A stretch of DNA of 64,000 nt, taken from the NCBI GenBank assembly GCA_050287965.1, contig JBNKCX010000040.1, forward strand, positions 1 through 64,000, written 5' to 3'. A program made the position numbers and the translations under genes. This stretch comes from CBFDBF01 sp050287965. GTDB taxonomy: Bacteria; Pseudomonadota; Gammaproteobacteria; Chromatiales; Chromatiaceae. The notes under the pieces were generated by a model that was given only the letters and a program-made list of their open reading frames with translations, searched no databases and was not told where the DNA came from. This document shows, in pieces, positions 25,778-34,189 of this stretch; position 1 is the first letter of the stretch, and every line of letters begins with the position of its first letter.

Positions 25778-26653
25778 ATGTGGCTCCAGGTTCACATCAC
25801 CGTTAACAAAGATGAGGCGCCGTTTATCGAGCTTCTACTGGAGAACCTCGGCGCGCTTTCCATCACCCTGGGTGACGCGGGAGACGAACCGTTGCTGGAG
25901 CCGAAGCCGGGTGACTCCCCCTTGTGGCGGGCCACCCGTGTCAGCGGGCTGTTTCCGGTAAGCCGGGACCCGGATCAGCTGGAACACACCATCAGAACCA
26001 GCCTTACTCATGGTCAAAGAATCGAACTGAAAATGGAGCAACTTGCGGATCAGCCCTGGGAGCGCTGCTGGCTCGATGCCTTTCATCCCATGCGTTTCGG
26101 CCAACGACTCTGGATCTGCCCCGACGGCAGGCTGCCGGACCAGCCGGATGCGGTGGTGGTGGAACTGGACCCCGGACTGGCGTTCGGCACCGGCACCCAC
26201 GCCACCACCGCGCTCTGTCTGGAGTGGCTGGACGGGGCCGAGCTCGACGGTAAGCGGGTTATGGATTTCGGCTGCGGTTCCGGAATTCTCGCCATCGCCG
26301 CCCTGCGACTCGGTGCCCACAGGGCCATAGCCGTGGACCATGACCCGCAGGCACTGCAGGCCACCCGCGACAATGCGGAAAAAAACGGCGTGCTTGAGAA
26401 GCTCGAGATTTACGGGGTGGAAGAGATCCCTGATCTCATGAATGATATCCTCGTGGCCAATATCCTGGCGGCCCCCCTGATAGAGCTGGAACCGATACTC
26501 AGCTCCAGGGTAAGGAAGGGGGGAGAAATCGTGCTCTCCGGGATCCTCCGGGAGCAGGGTGACGACGTGCTTGAAGCCTACCAACAACGGTTTCTTATGT
26601 CATCTCCGATGGAGCGGGAGGAATGGCTCCTGCTGCACGGGAGACGACGTTGA
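25778..26653 (+). CDS. prmA: Ribosomal protein L11 methyltransferase
   Basis: A 291-residue SAM-dependent enzyme that trimethylates L11. The N-terminal domain (about 1-55) recognises L11. The catalytic domain has DPGLAFGTGTHATT, motif I as MDFGCGSGILAIAA, an acidic VDHD and the NILAAPL catalytic loop. It follows accC, as in E. coli, although yhdT and panF are absent here. No terminator is obvious on either side. Confidence 0.96.
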   Translation: MWLQVHITVNKDEAPFIELLLENLGALSITLGDAGDEPLLEPKPGDSPLWRATRVSGLFPVSRDPDQLEHTIRTSLTHGQRIELKMEQLADQPWERCWLDAFHPMRFGQRLWICPDGRLPDQPDAVVVELDPGLAFGTGTHATTALCLEWLDGAELDGKRVMDFGCGSGILAIAALRLGAHRAIAVDHDPQALQATRDNAEKNGVLEKLEIYGVEEIPDLMNDILVANILAAPLIELEPILSSRVRKGGEIVLSGILREQGDDVLEAYQQRFLMSSPMEREEWLLLHGRRR

Positions 26654-26765
26654 CCCGGATCGCGGTTGCTGTTCCGCAGATATTGGCATTTAATTCACTG
26701 AATCATCCGGCAATCAGACTTTACGGACCCCTAATTTAGTTACGGAAACTGATACCCCTTCTCTC

Positions 26766-28331
26766 ATGTACACCCAGTGCCCCTTCTGCAATACCCTGTT
26801 TCGTGTGCGTGCCGAACAGCTACGCGCCGGCCGCGGGCGGGTCCACTGCAGCCGCTGCGACAACATCTTCAACGCCCTGGAAAATCTGCGTGAATCCGCA
26901 GCTGCGGAAAAAGAGGAGTGGCCGACATCTCTCTTTGCCGACTCCTCCTCATCCCAGCCGGACTCATCCGAGATCTCGTTGCGTGATTTTGAAATCGGTT
27001 TCAAGGACGACCCGCAGGAAGACAGCTCTTTCGAATACAACGACCTCCTGAATATCTCTACAGACCCCTTTCCACGGAGCGAAGATATAAATCTGGATCT
27101 TGGAGAAATAGATATCGGGCTAAGTGACATAGGGACCGAGCGGAATAAGGCCGAACCTGACCTGGGTGAAATGGATTCCGATCTGGCCAATCTGGAGTCA
27201 GCTCTGGAAGAGCCCGAGTCCGAACTGGAAGACTTGGAATCGGAACTGCGGGCACTTGAACCGCAGCTCCAGGAACTCGTTTCGGAACTGGACGACCTGG
27301 ATGATGAGTCAGATCGACTCATACCCCTACCCGGAGATCCAGCCCCGAGAGAGGGCGGGCCGAGACCCCCTGCGAATGAAACATTCGAGGAAGAGGTCAG
27401 CGAATCCGCCTGGCGCCCCGCGGGGCCCTATCAGGAACCGGACGAACCGGATAGAGCCGATGACGCCGAATCCGATTTTACGGAACTGGCATCCCAACTG
27501 GAGTCCATAGAGCCGGGATTCGATGATCTCATTTCGGAACTGGAAGAACTGGAAGTGGAGTCGGAACAACTGCTGACCATACCGGAAGCACCTGCAACGA
27601 CGATAGGCGCGTTTGGATCAAACCACGCACCGGGGGTAGCGGTAACTGAGGATGAGGAACCTGATTCCTACCTGGAAGAGACCGGTCTGGAACCAGAGGT
27701 ATTCGAAACGGAGACCTACACCACTCCCGTTGAACATGTCATGGAGGAATCGATCGAGGACGAAAGCGATTCGGAAGAGACAGATGTCCTTTCCGCTGTG
27801 GAGCCCGAACAGCGGGACCCGCTTTCCATCGAAGCAACATTGACCGAAGAACGCGAAAAAAAGGGCGGCAGAATATTCTGGACCCTGGGTTGCATCCTCC
27901 TGATACTCGTCGCCGTCGCCCAGGCGAGCTGGCTTGGGCGCCAGGAACTGATGCGCTACCCGGAAGGGCGACAGTTGCTGGGAGCGGTCTGCATTATCGG
28001 CGGGTGCCAACTGCCGCCCCGGCGCGCACCGAAACAATTCAAAGTTTTAAGCCGATCCATCATCTCCCACCCGGAGGTACCGAACGCCCTCAAGATCAAC
28101 ATCACCTTTCTCAATGAAGCGGAATTTCCTCAACCTTATCCGAAGTTACGCATCGGGCTTTACAACCGGGACCAGAAACTGGTGGTACAACGCTATTTCA
28201 ACCCCCTGGAATACCTGGGAAGAAATCCCGATAAAGCCGAGCTGCTGGAACCGGAGCAGGCCCTGGAAATCGAAATGGATGTGGAGGATCCCGGAAAGGA
28301 CGTAACCGGTTTCAAACTGGATTTTTTCTAA
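26766..28331 (+). CDS. Zinc-ribbon DUF3426 membrane protein with long acidic central region
   Basis: A 521-residue protein with an MJ0042-type zinc ribbon at the start (C5, C8, C28, C31), a very acidic central region (about 40-360), a single membrane helix (about 370-390) and a C-terminal DUF3426 domain containing the VLSRSIISHPEVPNALKINI segment. The ribbon is predicted cytosolic and the DUF3426 domain periplasmic. The acidic part includes near-heptad runs of Glu, Leu and Asp (about 135-180 and 235-265), suggesting coiled coil or disordered spacer. Its function is not known. It lies between prmA and dusB, where E. coli has no counterpart. Such proteins usually have a shorter spacer, so the length here is unusual. 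Confidence 0.85.
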   Translation: MYTQCPFCNTLFRVRAEQLRAGRGRVHCSRCDNIFNALENLRESAAAEKEEWPTSLFADSSSSQPDSSEISLRDFEIGFKDDPQEDSSFEYNDLLNISTDPFPRSEDINLDLGEIDIGLSDIGTERNKAEPDLGEMDSDLANLESALEEPESELEDLESELRALEPQLQELVSELDDLDDESDRLIPLPGDPAPREGGPRPPANETFEEEVSESAWRPAGPYQEPDEPDRADDAESDFTELASQLESIEPGFDDLISELEELEVESEQLLTIPEAPATTIGAFGSNHAPGVAVTEDEEPDSYLEETGLEPEVFETETYTTPVEHVMEESIEDESDSEETDVLSAVEPEQRDPLSIEATLTEEREKKGGRIFWTLGCILLILVAVAQASWLGRQELMRYPEGRQLLGAVCIIGGCQLPPRRAPKQFKVLSRSIISHPEVPNALKINITFLNEAEFPQPYPKLRIGLYNRDQKLVVQRYFNPLEYLGRNPDKAELLEPEQALEIEMDVEDPGKDVTGFKLDFF

Positions 28332-28533
28332 GGGAACCCTCAGTATCCTGACGGCTTATGCGGCGCTTTTCACCAAACTACCGCCGCCCCGCCTGATAAA
28401 CCTGCCGTCTTTCCCGTGGTGTCGGCGTTAAAACGCAAGCCACCACTCCGGTTCGCCGGATACTTTGCCTTCGCGTCGTCGAGGGCGTACCATATTCGGC
28501 CTCGTTGCTCCTCCTTAACACCACGGTCCAGAC

Positions 28534-29520
28534 ATGCGCATCGGCCCTTACCAGCTGAAGAACAACCTGCTTGTCGCCCCCATGGCGGGGGTTACCGACC
28601 GCCCCTTTCGCCAGCTATGCAAGGAGTTCGGCGCGGGTCTGGCAATATCTGAAATGGTCTCCTGCAATTCGGCCCTGCGGGGCACCCGGAAGACCCTGCG
28701 ACGCCTCGACTTCGACGGGGAACCAGGACCCATCTCGGTGCAGATTCTGGGAACGGATCCGGCAGCCATGGCGAATGCCGCACGGATCAACGTCGACCAC
28801 GGCGCCGATATCATCGATATCAATATGGGTTGCCCGGCGAAAAAGGTGTGCAAGATCGACGCCGGTTCCGCGTTGCTACGGGACGAAAACAAGGTGGCGC
28901 GCATACTGGCAGCAGTCGTGAACGCCGCCAGCGTACCCGTTACCTTGAAAATCCGCACGGGTTGGGACCCGGATAGCCGTAATGGTGTTGCCATCGCCCG
29001 AATCGCGGAGGCGTGCGGAATACAAGCCCTGGCGGTTCACGGCCGTACCCGGGCATGTGGTTTCTCCGGCACGGCGGAATACGACACCATCGGCGCGATC
29101 GTTGCGGCCGTTTCCATACCGGTCATCGCCAACGGCGACATCGATAGTCCGAAAAAAGCGAAAAAGGTCTTGGCAACAACTGGAGCCGCAGGCATCATGA
29201 TCGGCCGGGCCGCACGGGGGAGACCCTGGCTTTTTGCAGAGGTGGCGCATTACCTCGCTACCGGAGAGGAACTCCCGGAACCTTCCCGGTTCTGGATCCG
29301 CGATCTTCTCCTGAATCACCTGGAGCGCTTGTTTGTTTTCTACGGTGACTATCAGGGCATTCGCGTAGCACGCAAACATATCGCCTGGTACAGCAGGAGT
29401 CTGCCGCAAAGCGCGCAGTTCAGAAAACAGATAAATCAGGCTGAAACGCCACAAGAACAAGTAGCGCTGGTTGAGAAGTTTTTTGGCCGGCCATACACGA
29501 ATAAGGAGTTGGCGGCATGA
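28534..29520 (+). CDS. dusB: tRNA-dihydrouridine synthase B
   Basis: A 328-residue FMN enzyme that reduces uridine to dihydrouridine in tRNA. The start segment LLVAPMAGVTDRPFRQLC, the catalytic cysteine region NMGCPAKKVCK (about 94-104), the VHGRTR motif and VIANGDI are typical of DusB. It overlaps fis by four bases, reproducing the dusB-fis operon of E. coli, where the operon is under growth-phase control. A gap of about 200 bases upstream should contain the promoter; I see no clean consensus in it. Confidence 0.97.
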   Translation: MRIGPYQLKNNLLVAPMAGVTDRPFRQLCKEFGAGLAISEMVSCNSALRGTRKTLRRLDFDGEPGPISVQILGTDPAAMANAARINVDHGADIIDINMGCPAKKVCKIDAGSALLRDENKVARILAAVVNAASVPVTLKIRTGWDPDSRNGVAIARIAEACGIQALAVHGRTRACGFSGTAEYDTIGAIVAAVSIPVIANGDIDSPKKAKKVLATTGAAGIMIGRAARGRPWLFAEVAHYLATGEELPEPSRFWIRDLLLNHLERLFVFYGDYQGIRVARKHIAWYSRSLPQSAQFRKQINQAETPQEQVALVEKFFGRPYTNKELAA

Positions 29521-29813
29521 GTCCAAAGCCCCAATTGGTCGCGGAAGGGGAGACGGTCGGCCTGACCGTGAAGAAAAAGCGTGGGAACGAACCACTCCAC
29601 ACGTGCGTTCGAGACGCGCTTACCAGCTATTTCCAGCAGATGGACGGTCACAGTGTCAGTGATCTCTATCGTATGGTGATCTCCGAAGTGGAGCTGCCAC
29701 TGTTTGAAGCGACCATGAAAGAGGCCGAGGGCAACCAGAGCCGCGCCGCCAGTATGCTGGGCATAAGCCGCAGCACCCTGCGCAAAAAGCTGGCCCAATA
29801 CAACCTGGATTAA
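29517..29813 (+). CDS. fis: DNA-binding protein Fis
   Basis: A 98-residue nucleoid-associated regulator that bends DNA and activates rRNA and other growth-related promoters. The C-terminal helix-turn-helix is explicit: EGNQSRAASMLGISRSTLRKKLAQYNL. The middle helices begin at LYRMVISEVELPLFEATM. The N-terminal beta-hairpin region is slightly different from E. coli. The ATG overlaps the dusB stop, so expression is coupled. purH follows after 27 bases. Confidence 0.97.
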   Translation: MSPKPQLVAEGETVGLTVKKKRGNEPLHTCVRDALTSYFQQMDGHSVSDLYRMVISEVELPLFEATMKEAEGNQSRAASMLGISRSTLRKKLAQYNLD

Positions 29814-29840
29814 TTACTGAAACAGAAGAGACCTAATTCA

Positions 29841-31400
29841 ATGTCATCCATACACCGCGCCCTTATCAGCGTATCCGATAAAACCGGCATAGTGGATTTT
29901 GCCCGTGCGCTTCACCAGCGTAAGGTGGAAATCCTTTCCACCGGCGGCACATCACGGCTGCTTACAGAAAACGATATCCCGGTCACTGAGGTTTCCGAAC
30001 ACACCGGTTTCCCGGAGATGATGGACGGCCGAGTAAAAACCCTGCACCCAAAGATCCACGGCGGCATACTGGGTCGGCGCGGCATCGATGACTCGGTCAT
30101 GAGGGAGAACGAGATCGCTCCCATCGATATGATCGTGGTCAATCTCTACCCTTTCGAACAGACCGTGGCCAATCCCGACTGCGATCTGCCTACCGCCATC
30201 GAGAACATCGACATCGGCGGCCCCACCATGCTGCGGGCGGCCGCCAAGAACCACAAGGATGTCACGGTGATCGTGGATGCCGCCGACTACCAGCGGGTGC
30301 TGGAGGAGATGGACGTCAACAGCGGCGCGGTCACCGACGCCACCCGTTTCGACCTGGCGGTAAAGACCTTCGAGCACACCTCCAATTACGATGGCGCCAT
30401 AGCCAACTACCTGGGAGCGCGTCTCGGCGGTGAAGCCGCCGATTTTCCGCGCACCGTAAATCTCCAGTTCCGCCAAGTGCAGACCATGCGCTACGGTGAG
30501 AACCCGCATCAGAAGGCGGCGTTCTTCGTGGAACGGGACCAGCCGGAGGCCTGCATCTCTACCGCCCACCAGATCCAGGGCAAAGAGCTTTCCTATAACA
30601 ATATCGCGGATACCGACGCGGCACTGGAGTGCGTCAAGCAGTTCGACGAAGGCCCGGCCTGTGTCATCGTCAAGCACGCAAACCCCTGCGGTGTGGCTAT
30701 CGGCACCAATCTCCTGGAAGCCTATGAGCGGGCGTTCAGTACCGATCCGGAATCCGCCTTCGGCGGTATCATCGCCTTCAACCAGGAACTGGATGCGGAG
30801 ACCGCCCGGGCTATCATCGACCGCCAGTTCGTGGAGGTAATCATCGCGCCCAGGGTTTCTACCCAGGCAATGGGGGTGGTGGCGAGCAAGCAGAACGTGC
30901 GGTTGCTCGAGTGCGGTGAATGGTCAGCCGAGGCGCTCCACCGTCTGGACTACAAACGAGTCAACGGCGGTCTGCTGGTGCAGGACGCAGACCTGCAGCT
31001 CTCCAACGACATCAAGGTGGTAACCAAGCGCGCGCCCACCGAGCAGGAGATGAAGGACCTGCTGTTCGCCTGGAGAGTGGCCAAGTTCGTCAAATCCAAC
31101 GCCATCGTCTATGGCAGAGACAATATGACCATCGGCGTGGGAGCCGGCCAGATGAGCCGCGTCAACTCCGCGCGTATCGCCGCCATCAAGGCGGAACACG
31201 CCGGCCTGGAGGTGCAGGGTTCGGTGATGGCATCCGATGCTTTTTTCCCCTTCCGCGACGGCCTGGATAACGCCGCCTCGGCGGGCATCCGCGCGGTAAT
31301 CCAGCCGGGCGGTTCCATGCGGGACGAAGAGGTGATCACCGCCGCGGACGAACACGACATCGCCATGGTCTTCACCGGCATGCGGCATTTCAGACACTGA
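29841..31400 (+). CDS. purH: Bifunctional AICAR formyltransferase / IMP cyclohydrolase
   Basis: A 519-residue enzyme catalysing the last two steps of de novo IMP synthesis. The N-terminal IMP cyclohydrolase (methylglyoxal-synthase fold) has SVSDKTGIVDFA, GRVKTLHPKIHGG and NLYPFEQTV. The C-terminal AICAR transformylase has VKHANPCGVA and ends with VIQPGGSMRDEEVI and the GMRHFRH terminus. Length is close to the usual 525-530. It lies 27 bases after fis and 159 bases before purD; the gap to purD holds a dispersed repeat. Confidence 0.98.
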   Translation: MSSIHRALISVSDKTGIVDFARALHQRKVEILSTGGTSRLLTENDIPVTEVSEHTGFPEMMDGRVKTLHPKIHGGILGRRGIDDSVMRENEIAPIDMIVVNLYPFEQTVANPDCDLPTAIENIDIGGPTMLRAAAKNHKDVTVIVDAADYQRVLEEMDVNSGAVTDATRFDLAVKTFEHTSNYDGAIANYLGARLGGEAADFPRTVNLQFRQVQTMRYGENPHQKAAFFVERDQPEACISTAHQIQGKELSYNNIADTDAALECVKQFDEGPACVIVKHANPCGVAIGTNLLEAYERAFSTDPESAFGGIIAFNQELDAETARAIIDRQFVEVIIAPRVSTQAMGVVASKQNVRLLECGEWSAEALHRLDYKRVNGGLLVQDADLQLSNDIKVVTKRAPTEQEMKDLLFAWRVAKFVKSNAIVYGRDNMTIGVGAGQMSRVNSARIAAIKAEHAGLEVQGSVMASDAFFPFRDGLDNAASAGIRAVIQPGGSMRDEEVITAADEHDIAMVFTGMRHFRH

Positions 31401-31418
31401 TCAAACCTCGAGTTATAA

Positions 31419-31526
31419 ACGCAAAGAGCGCAAAGCCGCAGAGAACGCAAAGTCTCATTTTGTTTCGAAACGAACAAAAACTAATTTTTATCTTTGCGCC
31501 TCTGCGTCTCGGCGTCCTCCGCGTTT
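31419..31526. repeat. Dispersed intergenic repeat, ACGCAAAG type, inverted arms
   Basis: The purH-purD gap contains a left arm (31419-31452) of ACGCAAAGAGCGCAAAGC and GCAGAGAACGCAAAG words and a right arm (31491-31526) of TCTTTGCGCCTCTGCG, TCTCGGCGTCCTCCGCG words. The arms are imperfectly complementary and flank an AT-rich centre. They share their words with the element at 5709-5790. Confidence 0.75.
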
Positions 31527-31559
31527 AATCTCCCAATCAGAACAGAGCGGAGCAGGCTC

Positions 31560-32849
31560 ATGAATATCTTGGTAATAGGCAGCGGCGGGCGGGAGCACGC
31601 CCTGGCCTGGAAGGCGGCACAGTCACCCCTGGCGGAGAAGGTCTACGTGGCTCCCGGTAACGCCGGTACCGCACTGGAACCGAAACTGGAGAATGTGGCC
31701 ATCGGGGTGGAGGATATCGATGCCCTGATCGCCTTCGCCAAAACGCACTCGGTGGGACTCACCATCGTCGGTCCCGAGGCGCCGCTGGTGATCGGCGTAG
31801 TGGATGCCTTCAACGAGGCCGGGCTCAAATGCTTCGGCCCCACCCGGGGTGCGGCTCAACTGGAAGGATCCAAATCCTTCACCAAGGATTTCCTGGCACG
31901 ACACAACATCCCCACTGCCGAGTACCGGACCTTCACTGACGAGGGCGAAGCCCTGGGCTATCTTCGGGAAAAGGGCGCGCCCATTGTGGTGAAGGCGGAC
32001 GGGCTGGCCGCGGGCAAGGGCGTCATCGTCGCCATGTCCCTGGAAGAAGCGGAGGAGGCGGTGCGGGACATGCTTTCCGGCAACGCCTTCGGTGAGGCTG
32101 GACACCGGGTGGTGATCGAAGAGTTTCTGGACGGCGAGGAGGCCAGTTTCATCGTCATGGCCGACGGCGAGCATGTACTGCCCATGGCCACCAGCCAGGA
32201 CCACAAACGGGCGGGCGACGGTGACACCGGCCCCAACACCGGCGGCATGGGCGCCTACTCGCCGGCTCCGGTGGTTACGGATGCAGTCCATACCCGGATT
32301 ATGCAGGAGGTGATTCTCCCAACGGTGAAAGGTATGGCGGCGGAAGGGCTCCCCTACACGGGTTTTCTCTATGCCGGCCTCATGATCATGGCCGACGGCA
32401 CCCCGAAGGTGATCGAATACAATTGCCGTTTCGGCGACCCGGAGACCCAGCCCATTATGCTGCGCATGCGCTCCGACCTGGTAGCGCACTGCCTCGCGGC
32501 CATGGAGAACAGGCTGAACACCGAGACCACGGAGTGGGATGGGCGTGCTTCTCTCGGCGTGGTCCTGGCCGCCGGCGGCTATCCCGGCAGCTACGGCAAG
32601 GGGGCGGTCATTAACGGCCTGCCCGCGGGAGAAGAGCAGGACCAGAAGGTGTTTCACGCCGGTACGGCGGAACAAGACGGCCGGGTGGTCACCTCCGGCG
32701 GCCGCGTACTCTGTGCCACCGCCCTGGGCACCAACGTCGGTGAGGCGCAGCGACACGCCTACGAACTGGCCAAACGCATCAGCTGGGACGGGGTTTACTA
32801 CCGCAGCGACATCGGCTACCGCGCCGTGGCACGCGAAAAGAGCGGATAG
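31560..32849 (+). CDS. purD: Phosphoribosylamine-glycine ligase
   Basis: A 429-residue ATP-grasp enzyme for the second step of purine synthesis. The start MNILVIGSGGREHALAWK, the segment GPTRGAAQLEGSKSFTKDF, the AAGKGV loop and ATSQDHKRAGDGDTGPNTGG are all diagnostic. The frame extends upstream to 31494 through the dispersed repeat; I chose the ATG at 31560, which has GGAGCAGG just upstream and matches family starts. It follows purH, as in many proteobacteria. Confidence 0.98.
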   Translation: MNILVIGSGGREHALAWKAAQSPLAEKVYVAPGNAGTALEPKLENVAIGVEDIDALIAFAKTHSVGLTIVGPEAPLVIGVVDAFNEAGLKCFGPTRGAAQLEGSKSFTKDFLARHNIPTAEYRTFTDEGEALGYLREKGAPIVVKADGLAAGKGVIVAMSLEEAEEAVRDMLSGNAFGEAGHRVVIEEFLDGEEASFIVMADGEHVLPMATSQDHKRAGDGDTGPNTGGMGAYSPAPVVTDAVHTRIMQEVILPTVKGMAAEGLPYTGFLYAGLMIMADGTPKVIEYNCRFGDPETQPIMLRMRSDLVAHCLAAMENRLNTETTEWDGRASLGVVLAAGGYPGSYGKGAVINGLPAGEEQDQKVFHAGTAEQDGRVVTSGGRVLCATALGTNVGEAQRHAYELAKRISWDGVYYRSDIGYRAVAREKSG

Positions 32850-32865
32850 ATAAGAAAAAAATATT

Positions 32866-32985
32866 CACCACGGAGGGCACAGAGAACATGGAGAAGTTTA
32901 TTGCCCGGACTCCATGTAATCGAGCGTAACCAAAGATATCGATAGCACTTAATAAATCTCAGTGCCCTCCGTGTCCTCCGTGGTA
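32866..32985. repeat. Dispersed intergenic repeat, CACCACGGAGG type, inverted arms
   Basis: Between the converging purD and amgK genes, a left arm (CACCACGGAGGGCACAGAG, continuing to about 32893) and a right arm at 32959-32985 (CAGTGCCCTCCGTG, TCCTCCGTGGTA) are nearly perfect inverted copies, about 65 bases apart. This is a different word set from the repeats at 5709 and 31419. It could act as a bidirectional termination or RNA-processing structure between converging genes. Repeats with this core are widespread in environmental bacteria. Confidence 0.75.
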
Positions 32986-32994
32986 ACAAAACAA

Positions 32995-33990
32995 TCAGAC
33001 AAACATCCCGGATTTCGATAGAACGCGCTGTTCGATAAAGGCGCCGAGTTCCTCCAGCTCCGGATAGTGCGGCGCCAGTTCCACGATGTAGCCCAGGGTG
33101 CGTGGAATATCCTTTAGGTATCCCGGCTTGCCGTCCCGCCGGTTGAGGCGCGCGAAGATCCCCGCCGCCTTGAGATGGCGTTGCACACCCATGAGATCGA
33201 ACCAGCGCAGAAAATCCTTTTCATGTTCCCCCTGAAGCACACCGGACTGTTGCGCCAGGAGAAAATAGTTCATCGCCCACTGGTGCACCTGTTCCCGCGG
33301 CCAGCGGATATAGCAGTCTTTTAACAGGGAGACCAGATCATAGGTAACCGGACCGACAACCGCATCCTGGAAATCCAGAATCCCGGGATTGCAGGGCGTG
33401 GTTACCATCAGGTTGCGGGAGTGGTAGTCACGATGGACACAAACCCGCGGCTGCTCCAGGGCGTTGGCCGCCAGCAGATCGAAGACACCGTCCAGCATCC
33501 GCTCTTCCTCACCGCTCAGGCCTAAACCCAGGTGGCGGCGTGCCAACCATTCCCGGAACAGCTCCATCTCCTGGAGCAGCAGACTGCGGTCATAGGGCGG
33601 AAGCCCCTCCAGGGGTCCGCAGGCCTGGATGACAACCAGTGCGCCCAAGGCATCACCGTAGAGCCTGTCCACCGTTTTCGGGGAAAGGGCGTCGAGATAG
33701 AGCTGCGAACCGAGATCGCTGAGCAGCAGAAAGCCCTGGTCGAGATCCTGGGCAAAGATATGCGGGACGTGAAGCCCCACCTCCTCGAAGGCCCGGCAGA
33801 TCCGGACGAAGGGCCGGCAATCCTCCATCGGAGGCGGTGCGTCCATCACTATCCGGGTGGTACCGTCCGCAAGCTCGATACGGAAATAGCGCCGGAAACT
33901 GGCGTCTCCGGAAGCCGGTTTCAGCTCCGGATTCTCCATATCCGCCGCCTCAGACAGCCATTTTTCTAACTGTTTTATTCGCTCAGGCAT
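32995..33990 (-). CDS. amgK: AmgK-like amino-sugar kinase (aminoglycoside phosphotransferase fold)
   Basis: A 331-residue kinase-fold protein similar to AmgK, which phosphorylates MurNAc/GlcNAc at the anomeric position in peptidoglycan recycling. The catalytic loop reads VHRDYHSRNLMV and the metal-binding motif ILDFQDAVVGPVTYDLVSLL. In Pseudomonas amgK is followed by murU and lies divergent from lptD. Here the divergent lptD is kept (200 bases apart), but a repeat and then purD take the place of murU. Another ATG at 34059 would add 23 residues without family support, so I use 33990. The substrate is inferred from context. Confidence 0.82.
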   Translation of the reverse strand: MPERIKQLEKWLSEAADMENPELKPASGDASFRRYFRIELADGTTRIVMDAPPPMEDCRPFVRICRAFEEVGLHVPHIFAQDLDQGFLLLSDLGSQLYLDALSPKTVDRLYGDALGALVVIQACGPLEGLPPYDRSLLLQEMELFREWLARRHLGLGLSGEEERMLDGVFDLLAANALEQPRVCVHRDYHSRNLMVTTPCNPGILDFQDAVVGPVTYDLVSLLKDCYIRWPREQVHQWAMNYFLLAQQSGVLQGEHEKDFLRWFDLMGVQRHLKAAGIFARLNRRDGKPGYLKDIPRTLGYIVELAPHYPELEELGAFIEQRVLSKSGMFV

Positions 33991-34189
33991 GGCGGGATTT
34001 GGGAATCGATCGTCTTTACAGGAGGGGATGGAATCAAAAGACCGGCTTACTGAAATCAAACCATTGAAGAATGGGTGATTCTATGCGATTTTAAGGCCCG
34101 TTTGCCACGGGAATCCGGCAGCAGCTTACACCCCGGCAGCGTTATCGATCCTAACCGTTTGCAATATAAGAAAAAAACAGAGAATTACG

